Origin: Lachnospiraceae bacterium
Lineage (GTDB): Bacteria; Bacillota; Clostridia; Lachnospirales; Lachnospiraceae
NCBI GenBank assembly: GCA_016283575.1
Contig: JAEEND010000011.1
Coordinates: forward strand, 33,863 to 97,862
Length of the DNA: 64,000 bases
Reading direction: 5' to 3'
The notes below the pieces were generated by a model. That model saw only the letters and a program-made list of their open reading frames with translations, was not told the origin of the DNA and made no database searches. Shown here one piece after another: positions 38,650 through 47,499 of this stretch. A program made the position numbers and the translations under genes. Numbering within the stretch: position 1 is the first letter of the stretch; each line of letters opens with the position of its first letter.

Positions 38650-40572
38650 ATGAAAACAATAGCAATAATCACCGCCCGTGGCGGAAGCAAAAGAATACCG
38701 AGAAAAAACATTAAGGACTTTCTTGGAAAGCCCATAATTGCATATTCCATTGAAGCAGCTCTTGAGTCAGGGGTTTTTGACGAGGTAATGGTGTCAACGG
38801 ACGATGAAGAGATTGCTGACATTGCAAGGAAGTATGGTGCCAAGGTCCCCTTTATGAGAAGCGAAGCCACCAGCAATGATTTTGCATCAACTGACGAAGT
38901 TATTGCTGAGGTTATTGATAGATATTCAGAGCAGGGAAAAGATTTTGATGCTTTATGTTGCATTTATCCCACTGCTCCTTTTATAACCGGGCGGCGTTTA
39001 AAAGAAGCCGTTTCTTTACTTGAAGAACATGAGTCGGTTACTCCCGTAACACAGTTTTCGTATCCTCCGCAAAGAGGATTCATTATAGAAAACGGTGTAT
39101 TACGCCGAAAATATCCGGAATTTGCCACTGCAAGATCTCAGGATTTAGAAAAACTGTATCATGACAGCGGTCAGTTTTATGCATGCAGAGTTGACGCTTT
39201 CCTTCGAGACAGGACTACAGACGTAGATGATATGGCTCCTGTTATTTTGAGCGATGATGAAGTCCAGGATATAGATACCATGGATGACTGGCGCATAGCT
39301 GAGGAAAAGTATCGAAGACTTAAAGCTAAGTCAGAAAGCGGACACCGTGAAAAAACTGAAATGTATGATGACAAAGCTCTTAAGACTCCGTATTACAGGA
39401 TTGACGAATGTGCATTAAATGCGGATATCGCCATGCTTAAGGAGGCGCTTTCTAAGAATTGGAGTAACAGCAATTGTTCCTATTCCGTAAAGACCAATTC
39501 CTTACCATGGCTTCTCACTCATTTTAAAAATAATGGGTTTTACGCGGAAGTTGTTTCAAAAGAAGAGTATGACCTTTCAATAAGATTGGGATTTGATTCC
39601 GATAAAATCATTTATAATGGACCGATAAAAGACCGCTCTGTATTTGAAAGTGTATTGCTGGCAGGTGGCGTATTAAATATGGATTCAAGTTACGAGCCCA
39701 AATGGTTAAAGGAACTTGCGGAAAAATGGCCCGAAAAGGTATTTAATATAGGCATCCGAGTAAACTATAATCTTTCAGAGCTTAACCCGGATGAAGTATT
39801 GGCAGATGATGAGGGAAGCCGTTTTGGTTATTGCTATGAAAACGGTGAACTTGAAAAAGTCATCAATAAGATAAAAACCATTAATAATGTAAACATTGCG
39901 GGACTTCATTTACATTCTTCAACAAAGACCAGATCTGTGGGTGCATACAGGACGCTCAGTAAAGTGGCAGTCATTGTAGCGAAAGAATTTGACCTTGACT
40001 TAAAGTATATCGACATGGGTGGCGGTTATTACGGAGGAGTTCCGGGAAAGCCCACTTTTAAAGATTATATTCCCGCAATGGCCGAAGAATTATCCAAATT
40101 CTTCGATAAGGATAAAACGACTCTGATTGTGGAGCCCGGAGTTTCAATGGTTTCTTCTTCTTTTTCTTTTGTGACAAGTGTTGTGGATACAAAAGATATA
40201 AGAGGGAAGAGATACGTAATCATAGACGGAAGCAGAGTGAACCTGAATCCTCAGGTTACAAGAAGATGGTATCCTCACAAGTTTGAGCTCCTTGAAGATT
40301 CAAACCGACAGAATGGAGTATTGGATAAACAGGAAATATGCGGATCAACTTGCATGGAATACGATCGTTTATTTGAAGCCGAGGGCGAACAGGAGCTGGT
40401 AACAGGGGACCGCGTTATTTTTACAAACGCGGGAGGATATACTGTTTCTCTCACCCCGCTGTTCATTCACTATTTTCCTGCCGTATATGTAAAGAAGCAG
40501 GATGGAACTCTTTTTACGGCCAGAGCCCCCTGGAATAACGATGAATATATAATGAAAAACTTTTTTGAATGA
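38650..40572 (+). CDS. Fusion: CMP-nonulosonate (pseudaminate-type) cytidylyltransferase + PLP-dependent fold-III decarboxylase
   Basis: N-term ~225 aa: IAIITARGGSKRIPRKNIKDFLGKPIIAYSIEAAL (PseF/NeuA). C-term ~410 aa: YSVKTNSLPWLL (PLP Lys), DMGGGYYGGVPG, VEPGVSMVSS, CGSTCMEYDRLF (DapDC/ODC family). ATG at 38650 preceded by GAAAGAAG. Confidence 0.9.
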   Translation: MKTIAIITARGGSKRIPRKNIKDFLGKPIIAYSIEAALESGVFDEVMVSTDDEEIADIARKYGAKVPFMRSEATSNDFASTDEVIAEVIDRYSEQGKDFDALCCIYPTAPFITGRRLKEAVSLLEEHESVTPVTQFSYPPQRGFIIENGVLRRKYPEFATARSQDLEKLYHDSGQFYACRVDAFLRDRTTDVDDMAPVILSDDEVQDIDTMDDWRIAEEKYRRLKAKSESGHREKTEMYDDKALKTPYYRIDECALNADIAMLKEALSKNWSNSNCSYSVKTNSLPWLLTHFKNNGFYAEVVSKEEYDLSIRLGFDSDKIIYNGPIKDRSVFESVLLAGGVLNMDSSYEPKWLKELAEKWPEKVFNIGIRVNYNLSELNPDEVLADDEGSRFGYCYENGELEKVINKIKTINNVNIAGLHLHSSTKTRSVGAYRTLSKVAVIVAKEFDLDLKYIDMGGGYYGGVPGKPTFKDYIPAMAEELSKFFDKDKTTLIVEPGVSMVSSSFSFVTSVVDTKDIRGKRYVIIDGSRVNLNPQVTRRWYPHKFELLEDSNRQNGVLDKQEICGSTCMEYDRLFEAEGEQELVTGDRVIFTNAGGYTVSLTPLFIHYFPAVYVKKQDGTLFTARAPWNNDEYIMKNFFE

Positions 40573-40581
40573 GGAAAAAAT

Positions 40582-41649
40582 ATGTCCGATAATTGGATGA
40601 GTAAAAGAATTAAATTGGCAGATCACTGGATAAGTAACAATGATCCAGTGTATATCGTAGCTGAGTTATCTGCCAACCATTTACAGGATTATAATAGGGC
40701 GGTAGAAATAATACATGCCGCTAAAGAAGCAGGAGTAGATGCGGTTAAGTTACAGACCTACACTCCGGACACTATCACCCTTAACTCAACAAAAGAATAT
40801 TTTACAATTACCGGCGGAACGATTTGGGATGGCACAACTCTTTATAAGCTTTACGAAGAGGCCTACACTCCTTGGGATTGGCAGCCTAAGCTGTGTGAAT
40901 TGGCAAACAGTCTTGGACTTGATTGCTTTTCATCACCCTTTGATGACACTGCCGTACGCTTCATGCAAGACATGAACATGCCGGCATATAAGATTGCGTC
41001 TTATGAAATAACCGATGTACCCCTTATAAGAAAATGCGCGGCAACCGGAAAGCCGGTGATCCTGGCAACAGGAGTTGCCCGTGAGGATGATATCAGGAAT
41101 GCAATTGAAGCATGTAAAAAAGAAAACAATAATCAGGTGATTTTGTTAAAATGTGTTTCTGCTTATCCTACGCCATATGAAGACGTAAATTTAAATATGA
41201 TTCCCACATTAGCCAAAGAATATGGATGTATCATGGGCTTATCCGACCACACCATGGGAACTGCGGTAGCAGTTGCTTCTGTTGCTTTGGGGGCAAGAAT
41301 GATAGAAAAGCACATTACGTTAAAGAGATCCGACGGCGGACCCGATGGCGCATTTTCCATGGAGCCCGATGAGTTTAAAGAATTGGTGAAGAACGTTCGA
41401 ATTGTGGAGAAGGCTTTGGGAAAGTCGGAATACAGTCTTACACCTGTCCAGGAAATTGAGCGCGAAGGTGCCAGATCTCTCTTTATAGTACAGGATATAA
41501 AAAAGGGTGAAGTCCTTACGGCCGAAAACATAAGATCGATTCGACCCGGAATCGGACTTCCTCCCATTGAATACGATAACGTAATTGGAAAAACAGCCCT
41601 TAAGGATTTGGAAAAAGGAGACCCTCTTACCAAAGATGATTTTAGATAA
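40582..41649 (+). CDS. pseI: Pseudaminic acid synthase
   Basis: IVAELSANHLQDYNRAVEIIHAAKEAGVDAVKLQTYTPDTIT..GGTIWDGTTLYKLYEEAYTPW; C-terminal SAF domain. Confidence 0.93.
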   Translation: MSDNWMSKRIKLADHWISNNDPVYIVAELSANHLQDYNRAVEIIHAAKEAGVDAVKLQTYTPDTITLNSTKEYFTITGGTIWDGTTLYKLYEEAYTPWDWQPKLCELANSLGLDCFSSPFDDTAVRFMQDMNMPAYKIASYEITDVPLIRKCAATGKPVILATGVAREDDIRNAIEACKKENNNQVILLKCVSAYPTPYEDVNLNMIPTLAKEYGCIMGLSDHTMGTAVAVASVALGARMIEKHITLKRSDGGPDGAFSMEPDEFKELVKNVRIVEKALGKSEYSLTPVQEIEREGARSLFIVQDIKKGEVLTAENIRSIRPGIGLPPIEYDNVIGKTALKDLEKGDPLTKDDFR

Positions 41650-41661
41650 TCGGGAGCGAAG

Positions 41662-42729
41662 ATGCCAGAAGAAAAAATATGGATTAGAGCAGACGGAAAT
41701 GAAAATATAGCTACAGGCCATATACGGCGTTGCTGCACCATTGCAACAGAGCTTAAGAGAATGGGCGCAGAAGTTGTTTTTGTTCTTTCAGATAAGAAAA
41801 GCGAAAAAGTATTAAAATCCATTTCGGGAAATGAGTTTTCGGCAATTATTCTCGATACGGATTACCAAAATATGTTATCGGAAGAAAAGACTCTGAGGGC
41901 GCTGTTACTTAGTGAGAAACCGGCATTTTTATTAATTGACTCCTATGCCGTGGAGAAAGATTACTTCTCTTTTTTAAAATCTTTTATTTCCGAGAATTTA
42001 TTGGAAACAAAGCTTGGATACATAGACGATATTTATAAATTTGATTACCCTGTTGAAGTGGTAATAAACTATGACTTAAAGATCCCCGATAACTTCTATT
42101 CCGCACCATGCCGGTTACTGGGACCCGGATATACACCAATCAGAGGTCAGTTTGTTACCGGTGAGAAGACAATCAAAGATAAGGCAGAGACAATTCTTGT
42201 TACATCGGGAGGAACTGACGAAAAGCGAGTTCTTTCAAATCTTATGGCAGATATCTTTAGCCCTGTATTTAAGAATGAGCTTTCCAAAAAGAAATTCCGT
42301 GTTGTTTTAGGCCCTTTGTTCGACGAAGATTACAAGAAGTTTCTAAGATTATATGCCTTAAAAAATGAAAACGTGGAAATGTTTGATAATATCACGGATT
42401 TAAGTGATTTGATGAAGGAAGCTGATTTAGCGATTTCGGCAGCAGGTACAACCTTGTACGAATTATGCGCTTCCGGAGTGCCCACCATTGCATACAGTAT
42501 TGCCGAGAATCAGCGTATTTTTGTTAAGGATTTTGAAAAAGAAGAGATAGTCAAATATTCCGGTGATGCAGAAGATGTGCTTGAACTGTCAGAGAATCTT
42601 CAGAGAGAATGCATAAATCTTATAGAAGATAAGAACGCAAGGCAGAAAATGTCAAAAAAGGGTCAGTCCTTGATTGACGGAAAAGGCGCCACACGAATCG
42701 CAGAAGCTATCATGAAAACCATAGGATAG
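41662..42729 (+). CDS. pseG: PseG-like nucleotide-sugar hydrolase (UDP-2,4-diacetamido-2,4,6-trideoxy-altropyranose hydrolase)
   Basis: IWIRADGNENIATGHIRRCCTIATEL; ILVTSGGTDEKRVL; ISAAGTTLYELCASGVPTIAYSIAENQ. Confidence 0.87.
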   Translation: MPEEKIWIRADGNENIATGHIRRCCTIATELKRMGAEVVFVLSDKKSEKVLKSISGNEFSAIILDTDYQNMLSEEKTLRALLLSEKPAFLLIDSYAVEKDYFSFLKSFISENLLETKLGYIDDIYKFDYPVEVVINYDLKIPDNFYSAPCRLLGPGYTPIRGQFVTGEKTIKDKAETILVTSGGTDEKRVLSNLMADIFSPVFKNELSKKKFRVVLGPLFDEDYKKFLRLYALKNENVEMFDNITDLSDLMKEADLAISAAGTTLYELCASGVPTIAYSIAENQRIFVKDFEKEEIVKYSGDAEDVLELSENLQRECINLIEDKNARQKMSKKGQSLIDGKGATRIAEAIMKTIG

Positions 42730-42732
42730 AGC

Positions 42733-43800
42733 ATGAAGGACAGAATATACGTATGCCACACTTTTTACCATGTATATGTGGCCTGTTTAAAAGAGTTTAA
42801 ATTTAACGACGGAAAAGAAGCTACCTTGGTACTTTCGAAAATGTCCAATAATTTCGGGAAAATGGTGGAGAGAGCCCAAAAGAGCACTATTTTTTCCGAA
42901 GTTTTTGAGTATGATGAAAAGAAAGATACCTTCTTCCCGGAGCTTACTTCGCTTCGCACCGATTCCGGCAATATTGTGATTAACATGATAAAAAGAATCA
43001 TCTTTTGCAGGAAGTTCGGTAAATTGCAGGAAGAATATATTCCCGTAGATTTTACCGGATATAAAGATATTTATGTTTTCTGTGATTCAGATCCTGTTGG
43101 ATATTATCTTAACTATAAAAAGATTAAGTATCACGCTTTGGAAGACGGGTTAGATTGCATCAGATACTATGACACAGCCAGATATGATAACCGAGGACAT
43201 TTTAAGATTAAGGAGTGGATGGCTTCCAAGGGTCTTATTCATATACAGAACGGCTATGATAAGTATTGCATAGACATGGAAGTTAACAATATTTCCGTGC
43301 TGGATTATCCCTGTAAAAAATATGTTGAGCTTCCCAGAAAGCAGTTAACGGAACGCCTTACACCCGATGAAAAAGAAAAGTTGCTGGCTCTTTTTGTTGA
43401 TGATGTAAATGAGCTAAAGAAAAAGGGCAGCAGTGATAAAAAAGCTTTACTGGTTCTCTCTGAACCATTATGTGATTTAGATACCAGAGTTCAGATTTTT
43501 GAAGATATCATCAATACATACTCCACCATTGATGGTGAAGATGCAGTTGTATTTATAAAGCAGCACCCCAGAGATCTACTGGATTATACCAAGTTTTTCC
43601 CTGATGCGGTTCTTTTGGACGGAAGCTTCCCAATGGAAATGCTGAACTTCATAGAGGGCATCAGATTTAACCGAGTTGTTTCAGTATATACCGTTACCGA
43701 TTCAATTCAATTTGCGGACGAAAAGATATATCTCGGCGACGACTTTATGGATAAATACGAAGAACCATCTGTTCACAGACAGAACGAAGCAATAAAGTAA
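42733..43800 (+). CDS. GT52 / polysialyltransferase-like glycosyltransferase
   Basis: YVCHTFYHVYVACLK N-terminus, HALEDGLDCIRYY, VFIKQHPRDLLDYTKFFP..; position in nonulosonate cluster. Confidence 0.6.
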   Translation: MKDRIYVCHTFYHVYVACLKEFKFNDGKEATLVLSKMSNNFGKMVERAQKSTIFSEVFEYDEKKDTFFPELTSLRTDSGNIVINMIKRIIFCRKFGKLQEEYIPVDFTGYKDIYVFCDSDPVGYYLNYKKIKYHALEDGLDCIRYYDTARYDNRGHFKIKEWMASKGLIHIQNGYDKYCIDMEVNNISVLDYPCKKYVELPRKQLTERLTPDEKEKLLALFVDDVNELKKKGSSDKKALLVLSEPLCDLDTRVQIFEDIINTYSTIDGEDAVVFIKQHPRDLLDYTKFFPDAVLLDGSFPMEMLNFIEGIRFNRVVSVYTVTDSIQFADEKIYLGDDFMDKYEEPSVHRQNEAIK

Positions 43801-43818
43801 AAGGAGATCTTTATATAC

Positions 43819-45006
43819 ATGAACGCATTGGTAATCGGTGCAAACGAAGATTCAATTGAATCAATGCGAATAGCAAGAAAATATGGATACACCATATATG
43901 CAATAGATGGAAATAAAGATGCGAAGGGTTTGGAAGCCGCAGACTTTTCATATGTTGTTGATATAAACAATCTGGATAAAGTATTTGAAATTACGGATAA
44001 AATAAAGGCTGATATAGTTCTTCCTGCCCCCATCGGACATTGTCTTACAACGGTAGGTGCTGTTAATGACAGATATAATCTGCCGGGAGTCGGTGAAAAG
44101 AGTGCCAAGCTATGTACGGATAAGTATTTGTTTAATGAGGTTCTTGAGAAAAGCTCACTTAGGGACGCAAGCACATTCTTGATAAATAAAGGCGATAATG
44201 TAAAAGAGGCCGTGGAAAGCATAGATGTGTTGCCGGTTATCGTAAAGCCCAGAACCGGTTCCGGCAGCCGCGGAATTAAGATAATGAGTTCCAAAAAAGA
44301 TTTACGCGAATGGGCCGAAAACTACGATGTTGCCGATGAAGATTATACGGTGGAACGTTTTGTATCCGGTGATGAGTATGGAATTGACGGCGCATTCGCA
44401 GACGGCAAGTTCTATTTGGTTTTACTCAGAAAGAAAATAAACACGCCTCCTCCTTACAGACAGTGTGTGGGATATATTTCCGTTAAGCCGGAAGAAGAGC
44501 AGGGTTTTTACGATAAATGCGTAACTCTCATGAGTGAGATAGGCAAAAGCCTGGGATTTATCAACTGTGTTGTTCATGTTGATGTTATAAAGTCAGAAGG
44601 CGATACACCATTTGTAATTGAAACTTCTGCACGTCCATCGGGACATAATCTGTCCAATTTCTTTACACCAAAGACTACAGGCATCTTTTTGGTGGAAGAA
44701 TTTATAAAAAGCTCTATGGGAAGACCCTTTTCATATGTGCCGACTCATACAGAGAAGATGATGATAAGATTCTTTGATCTTCAAGAAGGAATTGTAGAGA
44801 AGATTCCCGAAAAGGAAGACATGGAAAGAATAAATGGAATACTGGATTACAATTGTAATATTAAAGTTGGTGACAGCTTAAAGACTGTTACAGACGGTGC
44901 ATCCGTCATGGGCAGAGGTTATTATTTGATTAAAGCTGACACTGAACAGGAATTATTGGATATTGCTTCAGAAGTAAGAAACAAATTTATAATAAACAGT
45001 CGTTAG
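43819..45006 (+). CDS. ATP-grasp domain protein
   Basis: PVIVKPRTGSGSRGIKIMSSKKDL, VERFVSGDEYGIDGAF, FVIETSARPSGHNLSNFF. Confidence 0.88.
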   Translation: MNALVIGANEDSIESMRIARKYGYTIYAIDGNKDAKGLEAADFSYVVDINNLDKVFEITDKIKADIVLPAPIGHCLTTVGAVNDRYNLPGVGEKSAKLCTDKYLFNEVLEKSSLRDASTFLINKGDNVKEAVESIDVLPVIVKPRTGSGSRGIKIMSSKKDLREWAENYDVADEDYTVERFVSGDEYGIDGAFADGKFYLVLLRKKINTPPPYRQCVGYISVKPEEEQGFYDKCVTLMSEIGKSLGFINCVVHVDVIKSEGDTPFVIETSARPSGHNLSNFFTPKTTGIFLVEEFIKSSMGRPFSYVPTHTEKMMIRFFDLQEGIVEKIPEKEDMERINGILDYNCNIKVGDSLKTVTDGASVMGRGYYLIKADTEQELLDIASEVRNKFIINSR

Positions 45007-45028
45007 TTATTAACTAAGGGTGCCCTTC

Positions 45029-46057
45029 ATGAAACTTTCCATCATCGTTCCGGTTTACAACATGGCCTCCGACAATAAGCTTTCTTTTTGCATGGATTCG
45101 CTTGTAAACCAGACAATAAAAGATTATGAAATAATAGCCGTTGATGATGCTTCTACGGACGATTCTCTTCACGTTCTTGAGGGATTTAAGGAAAAGTATC
45201 CCGACAAGGTGCGCATTATATCGTCCAAAGAAAACCTTCGCCAGGGCGGAGCTAGAAACCTCGGTATCAAAGAAGCAACAGGCGAGTGGATCGGATTTAT
45301 CGATTCCGATGACTGGATCACACCGGACTATTATGAGAAATTAATAAAAAAAGGTGAAGAAACCGGAGCTGACGTGGTGGGCTGCGGTTATTCTGTTGTG
45401 GGAGAACACACATTTAATATCGGCGAGGAGATTCATGATATTTCTCCCGATCAGGTGGGAGTGCTTACTTCTGAGATGCGCCATAGATTTTTAAGTAAAA
45501 ACGGCAGCATGGTCATGAAGGTTTATAAAGCAGAACTCATAAAAGAAAATAACCTTTCTTTTCCAGAAAAGATTTTTTACGAAGACAATTGTGCGGGACC
45601 TGTATGGGCAATGTATTTTAAACACTTTGAATATGTGCGTGAACCGTTGTATTATTATTATCAACATGACACATCCACTGTTCATACAATCACCGAGGAG
45701 AGGTGTTGTGACAGGCTCAAGGTATCTATGATGATGCTTTCTGAGATGAAGGAACGCGGTTTCTTCGAAGAATTTAAGACAGAAATAGAGAGTAACTTTA
45801 CTACCACTTATTTCGTGAATACGCTGTTTTCTTATATGCGGATTCCTCATAAAAAGCTTTCTTTTGTAAGAAACATGAAGAAAACCATGGTAAAAGAATT
45901 TCCTGCATTCCGTGAGAATCCCTATTACGGAACCCATATGGATGCGGAGCAAAAGAAATACGTGGATATACTTATGAAGAATTCCCTTCGGTTTTTCATC
46001 CAATACTCCCTTCTTTGGGCCTACCGTGACTTTAAAGCTTCTAAAAGTAAGAAATAG
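45029..46057 (+). CDS. Glycosyltransferase family 2
   Basis: KLSIIVPVYNMASDNKLSFCMDSLVNQTIKDYEIIAVDDASTDDS..GFIDSDDWITPDYYEKL. Confidence 0.93.
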   Translation: MKLSIIVPVYNMASDNKLSFCMDSLVNQTIKDYEIIAVDDASTDDSLHVLEGFKEKYPDKVRIISSKENLRQGGARNLGIKEATGEWIGFIDSDDWITPDYYEKLIKKGEETGADVVGCGYSVVGEHTFNIGEEIHDISPDQVGVLTSEMRHRFLSKNGSMVMKVYKAELIKENNLSFPEKIFYEDNCAGPVWAMYFKHFEYVREPLYYYYQHDTSTVHTITEERCCDRLKVSMMMLSEMKERGFFEEFKTEIESNFTTTYFVNTLFSYMRIPHKKLSFVRNMKKTMVKEFPAFRENPYYGTHMDAEQKKYVDILMKNSLRFFIQYSLLWAYRDFKASKSKK

Positions 46058-46087
46058 ATTTAAAAAAATAAAAAACGAGGTTTAACC

Positions 46088-46552
46088 ATGTTTTTGTTAC
46101 TTTTTCTTTGTTGGATCGTATTTAATCAAAACTTTACCCTTGAGATAGTATTGTTCGGTCTCGCGATTTCAGGGGCAATCTACTTTTTCATGTGTAAATT
46201 CATGGATTATTCCATCAAAAAAGACCTTTTCATAATGCGAAAAATTCCACAGATAGTGCATTACGTCTTGATTTTATTTATAGAAATCATCAAGGCTAAT
46301 GTCACTATTTTTAAGTTGTTCGGAACTCTCGGAAAAGAACGTGAACCGGTGATCGTATCATTCAGAACCGACTTAAGGACAAGGCTTGGGCGCACGCTTT
46401 TAGCTAACTCCATTACACTTACTCCCGGCACCATAACCGTAAAAATGGAAGGAAATCTTCTTACGGTTCACTGCTTTGACAAGTCACTTGCAGTGGGATT
46501 AAAGGACAGCGTATTCGAAAGAAAAATAAAGAAACTTGAGGAGGGCGCGTAA
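46088..46552 (+). CDS. mrpE: Mrp/Mnh antiporter subunit E
   Basis: MnhE features: HYVLILFIEIIKANVTIFKL; ANSITLTPGTITVKMEGN. Confidence 0.92.
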   Translation: MFLLLFLCWIVFNQNFTLEIVLFGLAISGAIYFFMCKFMDYSIKKDLFIMRKIPQIVHYVLILFIEIIKANVTIFKLFGTLGKEREPVIVSFRTDLRTRLGRTLLANSITLTPGTITVKMEGNLLTVHCFDKSLAVGLKDSVFERKIKKLEEGA

Positions 46553-46869
46553 TGAATGATTTATCCTTGTTTTTTGACAATTTTGCAGGCTTTTCCCTCA
46601 TAGTTCTGGCAGCGCTTTCAATCCTGTGCCTCTTTAGAGCCATCAAGGGCCCCCGTCCTGCAGACAGGATCGTGGCAGCCAACATGCTTGGAACCCTCAC
46701 CATGGCAATGATCGTATTGCTTTTAGATAAGCTTCATGAAGGCTACCTTGCGGACATCGCATTGATATATGCCCTTATAAGTTTTCTTGCCGTGGTTGTT
46801 CTCTGCAAGGTTTATACCGGCGCATACAAGACTAAAAAGAAGGAGGAGGATCAAAATGGAAACAATTAA
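46552..46869 (+). CDS. mrpF: Mrp antiporter subunit F
   Basis: LFRAIKGPRPADRIVAANMLGTL; three TMs. Confidence 0.92.
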   Translation: MNDLSLFFDNFAGFSLIVLAALSILCLFRAIKGPRPADRIVAANMLGTLTMAMIVLLLDKLHEGYLADIALIYALISFLAVVVLCKVYTGAYKTKKKEEDQNGNN

Positions 46870-47218
46870 TCTTATCCGCATGATCTTAGGATGCATATTC
46901 ATTTTTCTCGGACTCATTCTTTTTGCTTTTGAGGTATATGGCGTATTCAAGCTTAAATATACATTGGACAGGATGCATTTATCAGGCACCGGCGATACCA
47001 TGGGGCTTTTACTTACTATAATAGGCGCCATGCTCATTAACGGCTGGGACTTCACCAACGGAAAATTGTTACTTATCCTGGTATTTTTCTGGTTTGCATC
47101 CCCGGTATCATCACATCTTATTTCCAGACTTGTGGTAAATACCGATGAGGACCTTAAGGACCATGTGACCATTTATTCCGAGGAAGAATCAAAAGAAATT
47201 CTGGAGGGAAGAAAATGA
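46856..47218 (+). CDS. mrpG: Mrp antiporter subunit G
   Basis: ATG at 46856 after AAGGAGGAGG RBS; YTLDRMHLSGTGDTMGLLLTIIGAML. The supplied ORF start at 46787 is too early. Confidence 0.9.
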   Translation: METINLIRMILGCIFIFLGLILFAFEVYGVFKLKYTLDRMHLSGTGDTMGLLLTIIGAMLINGWDFTNGKLLLILVFFWFASPVSSHLISRLVVNTDEDLKDHVTIYSEEESKEILEGRK

Positions 47219-47499
47219 GCATATTAAATTGCGTTTTGTTACTTTTCTTAATAATATGTGCGGTGGCCGCCAGCTTCAGTAAGAACCTTTTAAATTCAGT
47301 CCTTATTTTTATGGGTTACAGCCTTATTATGTCCGTAGTGTGGATGCTTCTTGAATCTCCCGACCTTGCCATTACGGAAGCGGCAGTGGGAGCGGGAGTT
47401 ACCAGCGTGCTCTTTTTCCTGACCCTTTCAAGAATACATTCAATCTTTAAGAACATAGACGATAAGTCCGACAAGGAGGATGAGAATTATGAAGAATAA
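47215..47499 (+). CDS. DUF4040/MbhD-like antiporter subunit
   Basis: SPDLAITEAAVGAGVTSVLFFLTLSRI motif typical of the MrpA C-terminal / MbhD domain. Confidence 0.88.
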   Translation: MSILNCVLLLFLIICAVAASFSKNLLNSVLIFMGYSLIMSVVWMLLESPDLAITEAAVGAGVTSVLFFLTLSRIHSIFKNIDDKSDKEDENYEE

